This document shows positions 55,601 through 62,955 of a stretch of DNA of 64,000 nucleotides, in pieces. The DNA lies in NCBI RefSeq assembly GCF_902459725.1, contig NZ_CABPSH010000009.1, forward strand, positions 124,001 through 188,000, in the 5' to 3' direction. Origin of the DNA: Pandoraea eparura (lineage in GTDB: Bacteria; Pseudomonadota; Gammaproteobacteria; Burkholderiales; Burkholderiaceae). Each line of letters opens with the position of its first letter. Positions within the stretch are counted from its first letter, which is position 1. Below the pieces are notes generated by a model. That model saw nothing but the letters and a program-made list of their open reading frames with translations. It did not search any database and was not told where the DNA came from. A program made the translations under genes and the position numbers.

Positions 55601-56832
55601 CGTGCCGTGCCCGCGTCGACCACGTAGCGAATGCCCGGCACGGTGAGCGACGTTTCCGCCACGTTGGTGGCCAGCACGATGCGACGCGCGTTGGACGCTT
55701 TGAACACGCGCTCCTGTTCGGCGGCCGAGAGCCGCGCGAAGAGCGGCAGGATTTCGGTGTGCGGCGGATGATGCTTGCGCAGCGACTCGGCCGCTTCGCG
55801 AATTTCGCGCTCGCCGGGCAGGAAGACGAGCACGTCGCCGGCGCCTTCGCGGCACAGTTCGTCGACGGCGTCGACGATGCCGTCCATCAGGTCGCGCTCG
55901 CGGTCGCGCGCGCTGGCGCGGCTGCCTTCGCGCCCCAGCGCGTTGGCAATGCGTGCGTCGTCCTGAATGGGCCGGTAGCGGATTTCGACGGGGTACAGTC
56001 GGCCGCTGACTTCGATGACCGGCGCGGGACGCAAGTGCTCGCCCTCACCCGTGCCGAAATGACGGGCGAAACGATCGGCGTCGATAGTGGCCGACGTGAT
56101 GATGACTTTCAGATCGGGGCGGCGCGGCAGCAACTGCTTGAGGTAGCCGAGCAGAAAGTCGATGTTCAGGCTGCGTTCGTGCGCCTCGTCGATGATGAGG
56201 GTGTCGTACGTGCGCAACAGCGGATCGGTCTGCGTCTCGGCGAGCAGAATGCCGTCGGTCATCAATTTGACGGACGCGCCATTGGACAGGGTGTCGTTGA
56301 AGCGCACCTTGAAGCCGACGATCTCGCCGAGCGGGCTGTTCAATTCTTCGGCAATCCGGCGCGCGGTGGCCGACGCGGCGATCCGCCGCGGTTGGGTATG
56401 GCCGATCAGGCCGGTGCCGCCCGCGCCCAGACCGCGTCCGAGCGCGAGGCAGATTTTGGGAAGCTGGGTAGTCTTGCCCGAGCCGGTTTCACCGCTGACG
56501 ATGACGACCTGGTGGCCGGCGATGGCACGCGCGATCTCGTCTCGTCGGCCGGAGACGGGCAGCGCTTCGGGAAAGACGATGTCGGGCACCGGGTTGGCGG
56601 CGGCCTGGCGCGCCGCCAGACGTTCGGCGTCGCGCGCGGCGCGCTCGGCCGGTGTCGTGCGGCGCCCCCCTGCCGGGTTCGGGCCGCCGGCCTGTCCCGC
56701 GCGCGCGGGTTTGGGCGGCCGCCCCGGGTTCTGGGTGGGTGCGGCAACCCTGGATTGGGCGCGCGTATGCCCCGGGGCCGTCACTTTCGGCTTCGGGGGC
56801 GGAGATTGTCGATTTCGTTCATCACTTGCCAT
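52678..56832 (-). CDS. hrpA: ATP-dependent RNA helicase HrpA
   Basis: A 1384-residue DEAH-box helicase. After a Pro/Ala/Arg-rich leader (about 85 residues) comes the helicase core: motif I GETGSGKT at 114-121, motif II DEAH in LIIDEAHERSLNIDF, motif III ITSATID and motif VI QRAGRCGRVADG. Then HA2 and OB-fold regions follow, and a long C-terminal domain specific to HrpA (DUF3418; for example LPFYAHNRKLIADIEQLEHKSRR). In E. coli, HrpA resolves stalled or collided ribosomes and processes fimbrial mRNA. It is divergent from argA, with 44 bases between the starts. Confidence 0.95.
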   Translation of the reverse strand: MASDERNRQSPPPKPKVTAPGHTRAQSRVAAPTQNPGRPPKPARAGQAGGPNPAGGRRTTPAERAARDAERLAARQAAANPVPDIVFPEALPVSGRRDEIARAIAGHQVVIVSGETGSGKTTQLPKICLALGRGLGAGGTGLIGHTQPRRIAASATARRIAEELNSPLGEIVGFKVRFNDTLSNGASVKLMTDGILLAETQTDPLLRTYDTLIIDEAHERSLNIDFLLGYLKQLLPRRPDLKVIITSATIDADRFARHFGTGEGEHLRPAPVIEVSGRLYPVEIRYRPIQDDARIANALGREGSRASARDRERDLMDGIVDAVDELCREGAGDVLVFLPGEREIREAAESLRKHHPPHTEILPLFARLSAAEQERVFKASNARRIVLATNVAETSLTVPGIRYVVDAGTARVKRYSYRNKVEQLQIEPISQAAANQRAGRCGRVADGVCIRLYDEADFQARVRFTDPEILRSSLAAVILRMQSLRLAKVEEFPFIEPPPGRAIADGYQLLGELGAVDDTNQLTPLGRELARLPLDPRVGRMILAARDQQSLREVLIIASALAVQDPRDRPIEAQEAADNAHRKFADERSEFLSWLKIWQWFEEAIAHKKSNRLLGQACRDNFLSQLRLREWRDVHSQLLTVVREQGWRINASEATYEQVHLALLAGLLGNIGCKADDDPHFLGAHGIKFHIWPGSSLVKKAGRWVMAGELVETSRLYARCIARIEPEWIERVGKHLVKTSLSDAHWEKKAAQVVAYERGMLYGLTIYARRRMNFGPRDPRRAREIFLRSAFVEGEWETKLPFYAHNRKLIADIEQLEHKSRRQDVLVDDELIFAYYDAHVPADLYDGASFEHWYRETAKGAPKLLYLVRDDLMRHEAAGVTTDLFPKKTAIAGIDMVLTYHFEPGSPRDGVTLAVPLYALNQVDARRCEWLVPGMLKEKTHLLMKSLPQKLRRHFVPLPESAAGFVERATFGQGALLDALIADAREQTGLMLKSSDFKLEMLPAHLSMNFKVIDEHGRQLGMGRNLPQLRAELGQQAQRTFQQLAAQSGATPTRGSVVESDAQRALAATSPAGRGEVHGAPGRAGRTGEGGPPSAAAVEPGRYDNLTTWSFGELPEMLEIRRGGQTLFGYPALVDRSDHCDLEVFDDPDEAQRQHRAGLRRLFAIQLREQVKYLEKNIPGLQQMAMQYMNLGTQEELREQIVDLALERACLPLPWPSDNASFVARKDEGRGRLTLLAQEIARLAGQILTEYATLQKKLAQAKPFAQAHADLTAQLQRLIGKRFLIDTPYAQLAHFPRYLKAMAGRIDKLKADPSRDARAMSELGPLLQNWQRATSQRRDQGDARLEEFRWLLEELRVSLFAQELRTPMPVSVKRLHKVWEALQR

Positions 56833-56844
56833 GGGCGCGCATTA

Positions 56845-56850
56845 TATAAT
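56845..56850 (+). promoter_or_regulatory. Candidate -10 box of argA
   Basis: A perfect TATAAT 26 bases before the argA ATG. The -35 (TCACTT at 56822-56827, 17-base spacing) is weak. It lies in the short hrpA-argA divergent gap, followed by two TGCGCA palindromes at 56852 and 56862. No clear ribosome site is seen. Confidence 0.5.
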
Positions 56851-56876
56851 CTGCGCATGTTTGCGCACGTACACTC

Positions 56877-58226
56877 ATGCTGACCGAACCCGACCCCGCC
56901 CTACAAGACGAAGAGACCGCCCATCAAGCCCAGTTCGTGGACTGGCTGCGATCGGTCGCCCCTTACATCCATGCGTTTCGCGACAAGACCTTCGTGGTCG
57001 CCTTCGGTGGCGAACTCGTGGCGGCCGGTGGGCTCGACACCCTGATTCAGGATGTCGCGCTGCTGTGCGCAATGGGCATGCATATCGTGCTGGTGCACGG
57101 CTCGCGACCTCAGGTCGAAGAGCAGATGCGCCTGCGCCATATCGAGTCGCACTTCGCCCAGCAGTTGCGCATTACCGACGCGGCCGCGCTCGAAGCGGTG
57201 AAGGAAGCGGCGGGCGAGCTGCGTCTGGACATCGAGGCGTCGATCAGCCAGGGGCTGCCGAACACGCCGATGGGCAATGCGCGCATCAGCGTCGTGTCGG
57301 GCAACTTCGTCACGGGGCGCCCGGTGGGCATCGTGGACGGCGTGGATTTCCAGCACACGGGCGTGGTCCGCAAGGTCGATGCCGAATCGATCCGCCTGTC
57401 GCTCGCGAGCGGCAAGATCGTGCTGCTTTCGCCGCTGGGGTTCTCGCCGACCGGCCAGTCGTTCAATCTGACGATGGAAGATGTGGCCTCGTCGGCAGCC
57501 ATCGCACTGCGCGCCGACAAGCTGATCTTCATCACGGAGACGCCCGGCGTTCTCAACGAATACAACGAGTTGCAGCACGAACTGACGCTCGAGGACGCCC
57601 AGCGCCTGCAGTCGCAAGGCTCGCTCGACCGCGATTCGGCGTTTTACCTGAAGTACGCGACGCGCGCGTGCCGGGCCGGCGTTGGCCGTGCCCACATCGT
57701 GCCCTTCGCCCTCGACGGCAGCATGCTGCTCGAACTGTTCTCGCACGATGGCGTGGGCACCATGATCTCGTACGAGAACCTGGAGAGCCTGCGCGAAGCG
57801 ACGATCGACGATGTCGGCGGTATCCTGCAACTCATCGAACCGCTGGAATCGGATGGCACGCTGGTCCGTCGCGGTCGCAACCAGCTGGAGCGCGACATCG
57901 ATCATTTCTCGGTCATCGAGCACGATGGACGCTTGTTCGGCTGCGCGGCACTTTATTCGTATCCGACCGAACGCATCGGCGAGATGGCCTGCCTGACGGT
58001 CGATCCGGAAGCCCAGGGCTCGGGCGACGGCGAACGCCTGCTCAAGCATATCGAGCAACGCGCCCGCGCCCGCGGCCTGGATCGCCTGTTCGTCCTCACC
58101 ACGCGCACCGAGCACTGGTTCCTCAAGCGAGGCTTCGTCAAGGCAGGCGTCGACGATCTACCCGCCGACCGCCGCCGCCTCTATAACTGGCAGCGCCGCT
58201 CGCTGGTGCTAATCAAGAAGCTGTGA
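56877..58226 (+). CDS. argA: N-acetylglutamate synthase ArgA
   Basis: A 449-residue enzyme that starts arginine synthesis by acetylating glutamate from acetyl-CoA. The N-terminal amino acid kinase domain (FVVAFGGELVAAGGLDTLIQDVALL, HIVLVHGSRPQVEEQM) does not phosphorylate but binds arginine for feedback inhibition. The C-terminal GNAT domain (from about residue 300) has the acetyl-CoA loop VDPEAQGSGDGERLLKHIE and ends with FLKRGFVKAGVDDLP. Length is normal for the classical two-domain NAGS. Start ATG 56877. Confidence 0.96.
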   Translation: MLTEPDPALQDEETAHQAQFVDWLRSVAPYIHAFRDKTFVVAFGGELVAAGGLDTLIQDVALLCAMGMHIVLVHGSRPQVEEQMRLRHIESHFAQQLRITDAAALEAVKEAAGELRLDIEASISQGLPNTPMGNARISVVSGNFVTGRPVGIVDGVDFQHTGVVRKVDAESIRLSLASGKIVLLSPLGFSPTGQSFNLTMEDVASSAAIALRADKLIFITETPGVLNEYNELQHELTLEDAQRLQSQGSLDRDSAFYLKYATRACRAGVGRAHIVPFALDGSMLLELFSHDGVGTMISYENLESLREATIDDVGGILQLIEPLESDGTLVRRGRNQLERDIDHFSVIEHDGRLFGCAALYSYPTERIGEMACLTVDPEAQGSGDGERLLKHIEQRARARGLDRLFVLTTRTEHWFLKRGFVKAGVDDLPADRRRLYNWQRRSLVLIKKL

Positions 58227-58403
58227 CAACGTTCAGGCAGGCGGCGTTCGCCCAGGGCTCCCCCTTGTGTCTTCCGCCCCCTGCCCCCATATGCCGTTGT
58301 CCGCCGCAACCCTCGGTTTCGTAGCACGTCGATACCCCTCAAGGTCTCGACGCCAGCGTCCAACATTCATTCACGCCTCACCAAGATCACGAAGGAGTTC
58401 CCC

Positions 58404-58679
58404 ATGGCTCGCATGGTTCAATGCGTCAAACTCGGCAAAGAAGCCGAAGGTCTCGATTTCCCGCCCATGCCTGGCGAACTTGGCAAACGCCTCTGGGAAT
58501 CCGTCTCGAAAGAAGCCTGGGCCGGTTGGCTCAAGCAACAAACCATGCTGATCAACGAGAACCGCCTGAACATGGCCGATCCGCGTGCCCGTCAATACCT
58601 GGTCAAGCAAACCGAAAAGTATTTCTTCGGGGAAGGTGCCGATGTCGCTCAAGGCTATGTGCCGCCGCCCTCGGAGTAA
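58404..58679 (+). CDS. yggX: Fe(II) trafficking/oxidative protection protein YggX
   Basis: A 91-residue protein of the iron-trafficking YggX family, which protects Fe-S clusters against oxidative damage. The start [39 protein letters not shown], the single conserved C7, and [31 protein letters not shown] match the family closely. AAGGAG stands seven bases before ATG 58404. It is a single gene, with a terminator 120 bases downstream. Between them lies a large inverted repeat. Confidence 0.95.
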   Translation: MARMVQCVKLGKEAEGLDFPPMPGELGKRLWESVSKEAWAGWLKQQTMLINENRLNMADPRARQYLVKQTEKYFFGEGADVAQGYVPPPSE

Positions 58680-58692
58680 ACACCTCCCCCCA

Positions 58693-58763
58693 GACGGATC
58701 GGGGCCCCTTTCCGCCTCTCAGACATAGACCCAACTCGCGGCAGAAAGGGGCCCCGATCCGTC
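58693..58763. repeat. Perfect 20-bp inverted repeat after yggX
   Basis: Arms at 58693-58712 and 58744-58763 are exact reverse complements (left arm starts GACGGATCGGGG and ends CCTTTC; spacer 31 bases). Each arm contains the palindrome GGGGCCCC. No T-tract follows, so it is not an ordinary terminator. It sits between yggX and its bidirectional terminator. Confidence 0.85.
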
Positions 58764-58799
58764 CCCGCATACGCCCTATCTCGCAGCACCCCGGGCGTC

Positions 58800-58841
58800 A
58801 AAAAAATAGGCATACGACTTGGTTCGTATGCCTATTTTTTT
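58800..58841. terminator. Bidirectional terminator between yggX and the zinc-ribbon gene
   Basis: An 18-bp perfect stem: seven As, TAGGCATACGA, loop CTTGGT, then TCGTATGCCTA and seven Ts. It works on either strand for the convergent genes yggX (+) and the 355-residue membrane protein (-). Confidence 0.92.
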
Positions 58842-58873
58842 GTTCCGGCGTTTGGGCTGCGGGATGCGCTGGG

Positions 58874-59941
58874 TTACGCCGATGTCGTGCCGCCCCCGGC
58901 AGCCTTGGCGGTCGACCCCGCGCCGCAGTGATGGCAGAAATGCGCAAACGCATTCTTGCGCGTGTCGCACGCACCGCAACGGTCGAAAAGACAAATACCA
59001 CAGTGCACGCAGTAGTCGCGATTCGGATCGTCCAGTTTCACCGGACGCTCACACCCCGGACACACCGACTTCGCCAACCGCGCCTGCGCCAGATCGTACG
59101 ACAACGTCTTGCGACGCTCCTCGTCCGGCAACTGCTCCTCCGCCTTCTGTCTGGCCAGATAGCGCTGCAACGAAACAATGGCGTAACGACCGATCAACAC
59201 CGTGAGCACAATGCCGACCAGATACCGCACATAGCCGCCATAGTCCGGCAGATACGGCACCAGCTCTACGAAGAACGCAAACAGCGCGAAGAAGATGAAG
59301 CCCCACACGAACGGCCACCACGTGCTTTTGCGCTGACGCACAAAGAGCCACCCTGCAACCACCAGTAACGGCAAGGTGAGCGCCAACCGGATGCCGAAGA
59401 CCTTCAACTCCTGCGCACGCTGGATCGCCGCAAGTTTTTCACTCGCCGCCGTGTTGAGCGCATAGCGCGCCGTGCGCGCAGACTGCACCCCGCGCTGGGC
59501 GTCGAGCTGTTCGGCTTCGAGGGTGTCGACCTGCGTTTGGACGTCGCGCTGCGCTGCCTTCAGGCCATCGAGTGCCTGCGTGCGCGCAACGAGCTCCGCA
59601 TCCTGACTGGCCTGCGCGGTCGCTGTGCGGGTGGCAACCCAGTCGTTGAACGACTCTCGCGCGTTGCGATACGCCGTACTGCGCGCCTTGAGCTGCAGAC
59701 GCGCCGTCTCCAACCGGCTCTCGATATCTTCAAGCTGCGTCTGCGCCTGTTTGATCGCCGCGTCGGTGCGGACGGCCTGCCCGCGATCGACGAACGAGTC
59801 GAGCGTTGGCGCGGGAGCCACCCCCGGCAATCTGTCGACGACAAGCCCGCCCAGGCCGATCAGGAACGCCGCAAACAACACGGCGATCAACCACAACCCA
59901 CGGCGGAACCAGGTTTCGGGAAGACGACGCGATCCAGCCAT
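58874..59941 (-). CDS. Membrane protein with coiled coil and C-terminal zinc ribbons
   Basis: A 355-residue protein that I do not recognise by name. The order is a first membrane helix (LWLIAVLFAAFLIGLGGLVV), a long heptad-like periplasmic or cytoplasmic coiled coil (about residues 55-165, such as TQLEDIESRLETARLQLKARS), then three membrane helices (residues 180-265), and a cytoplasmic tail with Cys pairs CPGC, CVHCGIC, CGAC and CHHC that look like paired zinc ribbons. The overall plan suggests a sensor or scaffold in the inner membrane. It is 15 bases from rpiA on the same strand, downstream of it, so the two may be co-transcribed. The function is unknown. Confidence 0.8.
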   Translation of the reverse strand: MAGSRRLPETWFRRGLWLIAVLFAAFLIGLGGLVVDRLPGVAPAPTLDSFVDRGQAVRTDAAIKQAQTQLEDIESRLETARLQLKARSTAYRNARESFNDWVATRTATAQASQDAELVARTQALDGLKAAQRDVQTQVDTLEAEQLDAQRGVQSARTARYALNTAASEKLAAIQRAQELKVFGIRLALTLPLLVVAGWLFVRQRKSTWWPFVWGFIFFALFAFFVELVPYLPDYGGYVRYLVGIVLTVLIGRYAIVSLQRYLARQKAEEQLPDEERRKTLSYDLAQARLAKSVCPGCERPVKLDDPNRDYCVHCGICLFDRCGACDTRKNAFAHFCHHCGAGSTAKAAGGGTTSA

Positions 59942-59956
59942 CCTGCCCTCCCGGGA

Positions 59957-60649
59957 TCAGTTCTGGTAGTCGAGGGTGCGCACGCCTTCGGGCGTCCCCA
60001 TCAGCGTGATGTCTGCGCCACGCTGCGCGAAGAGTCCGACGGTCACAACGCCCGGGATCTGGTTGACCTGGGCCTCGAACGCCACCGGGTCAAGAATCTG
60101 CAGGCCGTGAACGTCGAGAATGGCACAGCCGTTGTCGGTCACGTACGGGCTGCCGTCGGCACGCACACGCGCCTGCGGCTTGCCGCCCAGCGCCGCCAGC
60201 GCACGCGCAACGCTCGCCTGCGCCATCGGAATCACTTCGACCGGCAGCGGGAAGACGCCAAGCACGGCGACTTCCTTGGATGCGTCGACGACGCAGACAA
60301 ATTGCTTTGCCACGGAGGCGACGATCTTCTCGCGCGTGAGCGCCCCGCCGCCACCCTTGATCATGTGGCCAAGCGCGTTGATCTCGTCGGCACCGTCAAC
60401 GTAGACAGGCAGTGTGTCGATCTGGTTGAGGTCGAAGACTTCGATGCCATGCTTGCGCAGGCGCTCGGTACTGGCCTCGGAGCTGGAGACGGCACCGCGA
60501 TAGCGGCCCTTGTGCGCGGCAAGCGCGTCGATGAAGCAGTTGGCGGTGGACCCTGTGCCCACGCCGATCACGCTGCCCTCGGGCACGTGCTGGTTCACAT
60601 AGTCGGCGGCTGCCTGGCCGACCAAGCGCTTGAGTTCGTCCTGGGTCAT
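59957..60649 (-). CDS. rpiA: Ribose-5-phosphate isomerase A
   Basis: A 230-residue enzyme that interconverts ribose 5-phosphate and ribulose 5-phosphate. The start [37 protein letters not shown] (phosphate-binding loop), VDGADEI with the catalytic Asp pair, and [15 protein letters not shown] are family hallmarks. I chose ATG 60649 behind GGAAA. Earlier frame residues are unrelated. It diverges from tal, its partner in the non-oxidative pentose phosphate pathway, with 127 bases between them. Confidence 0.96.
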   Translation of the reverse strand: MTQDELKRLVGQAAADYVNQHVPEGSVIGVGTGSTANCFIDALAAHKGRYRGAVSSSEASTERLRKHGIEVFDLNQIDTLPVYVDGADEINALGHMIKGGGGALTREKIVASVAKQFVCVVDASKEVAVLGVFPLPVEVIPMAQASVARALAALGGKPQARVRADGSPYVTDNGCAILDVHGLQILDPVAFEAQVNQIPGVVTVGLFAQRGADITLMGTPEGVRTLDYQN

Positions 60650-60776
60650 GGGGATTTCCGGCAAAGTTTGGTAAAGTCGGAAGTTTACCGGAGTCAGGCG
60701 GGCCGCGCCGTTTTTCATCGCCCGGGCGCATCCCGGACTTCATGTCACGCAGTGCATTTCTCGCAAGGCCGCTCTC

Positions 60777-61727
60777 ATGAATCAGCTCGACCAGCTCAAA
60801 CGCCACACGATCGTCGTCGCCGACACCGGCGACTTCCAGGCCATGGACGCCTACAAGCCCCAGGATGCCACGACCAACCCGTCGCTGATTCTCGGTGCCG
60901 TCCAGAAGGACGCCTATCGCCCGTTGCTCACACGCGTTGTCAGTGAACACCGCGTGGAATCGACCGCCGAGATTATCGATCGCCTGCTGATTGCCTTCGG
61001 ACGGGAGATTCTGGACATCGTGCCAGGCCGCGTGTCGACGGAAGTGGACGCGCGCCTGTCGTTCGATACGGCCGGTACGGTGGCCCGCGCGCGCAAGCTG
61101 ATCGCGATGTATGAGGCGCAGGGCATCGAACGCGACCGCGTACTGATCAAGATCGCGTCGACATGGGAAGGCATCCGTGCGGCCGAGATTCTCGAGCGCG
61201 ACGGGATTCGCTGCAACATGACACTGCTGTTCTCGCTGGTGCAAGCGGCGGCGTGCGCCGAGGCCGGCGCCCGGCTGATTTCGCCGTTCGTCGGTCGGAT
61301 CTACGATTGGTACAAGAAGTCGGCGGGCGCGAGCTGGGTGGAGGCGGACAACGCGGGGGACAACGATCCGGGCGTGCGCTCGGTGGCCGCCATCTATCGT
61401 TATTACAAGCATTTCGGCCACGACACGGAAGTCATGGGCGCGAGCTTCCGCTCGACGGGCCAGATCCTGGCGCTGGCAGGCTGCGATCTGCTGACAATCA
61501 GTCCCGCCCTGCTCGAACAACTTCGCACGACCGAGGGTGAAGTCCCTCGCCGGCTCGACGCGAAGGACGCCCGCGCCGCAAGCATCGATCGCGTGAATAC
61601 GGACGAGCCATCGTTTCGCTTCGCCCTCAACGACGACGCGATGGCCACGGAGAAGCTCGCGGAGGGCATCCGCGCATTTGCCGCCGATGCGATCAAGCTC
61701 GAAGCGTTGATCGACGCCGCACGCTAA
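60777..61727 (+). CDS. tal: Transaldolase
   Basis: A 316-residue TalB-type enzyme that moves a dihydroxyacetone unit from sedoheptulose 7-phosphate to glyceraldehyde 3-phosphate. The Schiff-base lysine is K125 in [17 protein letters not shown]. The N-terminal TTNPSLI motif ([12 protein letters not shown]) and [14 protein letters not shown] near residue 180 are signatures. Start ATG 60777 gives [20 protein letters not shown]. It is divergent from rpiA. Downstream lies a 14-bp repeat array. Confidence 0.97.
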   Translation: MNQLDQLKRHTIVVADTGDFQAMDAYKPQDATTNPSLILGAVQKDAYRPLLTRVVSEHRVESTAEIIDRLLIAFGREILDIVPGRVSTEVDARLSFDTAGTVARARKLIAMYEAQGIERDRVLIKIASTWEGIRAAEILERDGIRCNMTLLFSLVQAAACAEAGARLISPFVGRIYDWYKKSAGASWVEADNAGDNDPGVRSVAAIYRYYKHFGHDTEVMGASFRSTGQILALAGCDLLTISPALLEQLRTTEGEVPRRLDAKDARAASIDRVNTDEPSFRFALNDDAMATEKLAEGIRAFAADAIKLEALIDAAR

Positions 61728-61808
61728 GCCCATCGCACAGCGATGCCCGGGGGCCTTGTGCCGGGCGTCGCTGGCTCGGCTTTCGGCACCTGGCTGCACG
61801 ACCAGGCC

Positions 61809-61990
61809 TTGGCGCTCGACCTTTCGCGCTCGAACATTCGCGCTCGAACATTCGCGCTCGAACATTCGCGCTCGAACATTCGCGCCCGGACCTTCACATC
61901 CTGAACGTCAAGTCCTGAGCGCCACGCCCTAGACTTCGCATCCTGGACTTCGCGTCCCGAACGTCATCCGCCGGACTTCGCGAGCGTGAC
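61809..61990. repeat. Thirteen-unit 14-bp minisatellite between tal and rlmB
   Basis: Units of 14 bases start at 61809 and repeat every 14 to 61977. Four are identical (TTCGCGCTCGAACA, 61823-61878). The other nine share the pattern TTCGCGTCCTGGAC with one to six changes. The period is exact throughout, with no indel, and the array ends 11 bases before the rlmB stop codon. Confidence 0.9.
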
Positions 61991-62001
61991 GGCATGCCCC
62001 C

Positions 62002-62775
62002 TTACTTCGCGCCCTTGGCCGCGACCGTGCGCTGGCGTACCGCTTCGTACAGACAAACGGCACTCGCCACCGACACGTTCAGGCTTTCGCAGCCGCCGGC
62101 CATCGGAATGCTCATCAGTTCGTCGCAGTGCTCGCGCACCAGACGACGCATGCCCTCGCCTTCGGCGCCCATCACAATCGCCATCGGCCCCGTGAGCTTG
62201 GTGCCGTAGATGTCGGCGGGCGCATCGTCGGAGGTGCCGACCACCCAGATGCGGCGCTCCTGCAATTCGCGCAGGGTCCGCGAGAGATTCGTGACCATGA
62301 TGTATGGCACAGTTTCCGCCGCACCGCTGGCCACCTTGGCGGCCGTCGCATTCAGACCGACGGCGCGGTCTTTCGGTGCGATCACGGCGTGCGCTCCGGC
62401 GCCATCGGCGACACGCAGGCACGCGCCGAGGTTGTGCGGATCGGTCACGCCGTCGAGCACGAGCAGCAGCGGCGGCCCGGAGATGCCGTCGAGCAGTTCG
62501 TCGAGGTTCAGCGCCAGCGACACTTCCTGGGCACGCGCGACGACGCCTTGATGGCGCGATGACCCGGCCATGCCGTCCAGGCGTTTGCCGTCGGCTTGAA
62601 TGACTTTGATCTTCACACCGGGGGCGCCCTTGAGCGACTCCACGTGCTTCAGGAAGTCCGTCATGCGGCGATCGCGCCGACTCGGATCGTAGTAGATCTC
62701 TTCGATGCTGCCCGCATCGTGGCGCAGACGCGCGGTCACCGCGTGAAAGCCGAACAGCAGTTTCAATTGACTCAT
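62002..62775 (-). CDS. rlmB: 23S rRNA (guanosine(2251)-2'-O)-methyltransferase
   Basis: A 257-residue SPOUT (TrmH-family) methyltransferase that modifies G2251 in the peptidyl-transferase P-loop. It starts [20 protein letters not shown] with the L30e-like substrate-binding domain. The SPOUT knot shows [30 protein letters not shown] and [39 protein letters not shown], containing the SAM-site residues. It lies downstream of rnr on the same strand, a common arrangement (rnr-rlmB). Confidence 0.95.
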   Translation of the reverse strand: MSQLKLLFGFHAVTARLRHDAGSIEEIYYDPSRRDRRMTDFLKHVESLKGAPGVKIKVIQADGKRLDGMAGSSRHQGVVARAQEVSLALNLDELLDGISGPPLLLVLDGVTDPHNLGACLRVADGAGAHAVIAPKDRAVGLNATAAKVASGAAETVPYIMVTNLSRTLRELQERRIWVVGTSDDAPADIYGTKLTGPMAIVMGAEGEGMRRLVREHCDELMSIPMAGGCESLNVSVASAVCLYEAVRQRTVAAKGAK

Positions 62776-62955
62776 TTCACATCCTCAAAATAGCGCGTGC
62801 CGGCACGGCCGCGGACAACTCTCGCCGCACAAAGCACGACGGCGGCGGAGCCCGCATGGGCCACCGCCGCCGCAATCCATCGCCCACAGCCGTTGCCGTT
62901 CACGGCCGGCACAAGGCGCCCATCTTACTGCAAACCCTTCGTCGCGCCGCGCGAA

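Noticed and set aside
52612-56883. A 1423-codon open frame on the plus strand opposite hrpA
   Set aside because: It mirrors hrpA almost from end to end. Its protein is Arg/Gln/His/Val-rich with no domain, as expected for antisense frames in GC-rich coding DNA. hrpA itself has all its helicase motifs.
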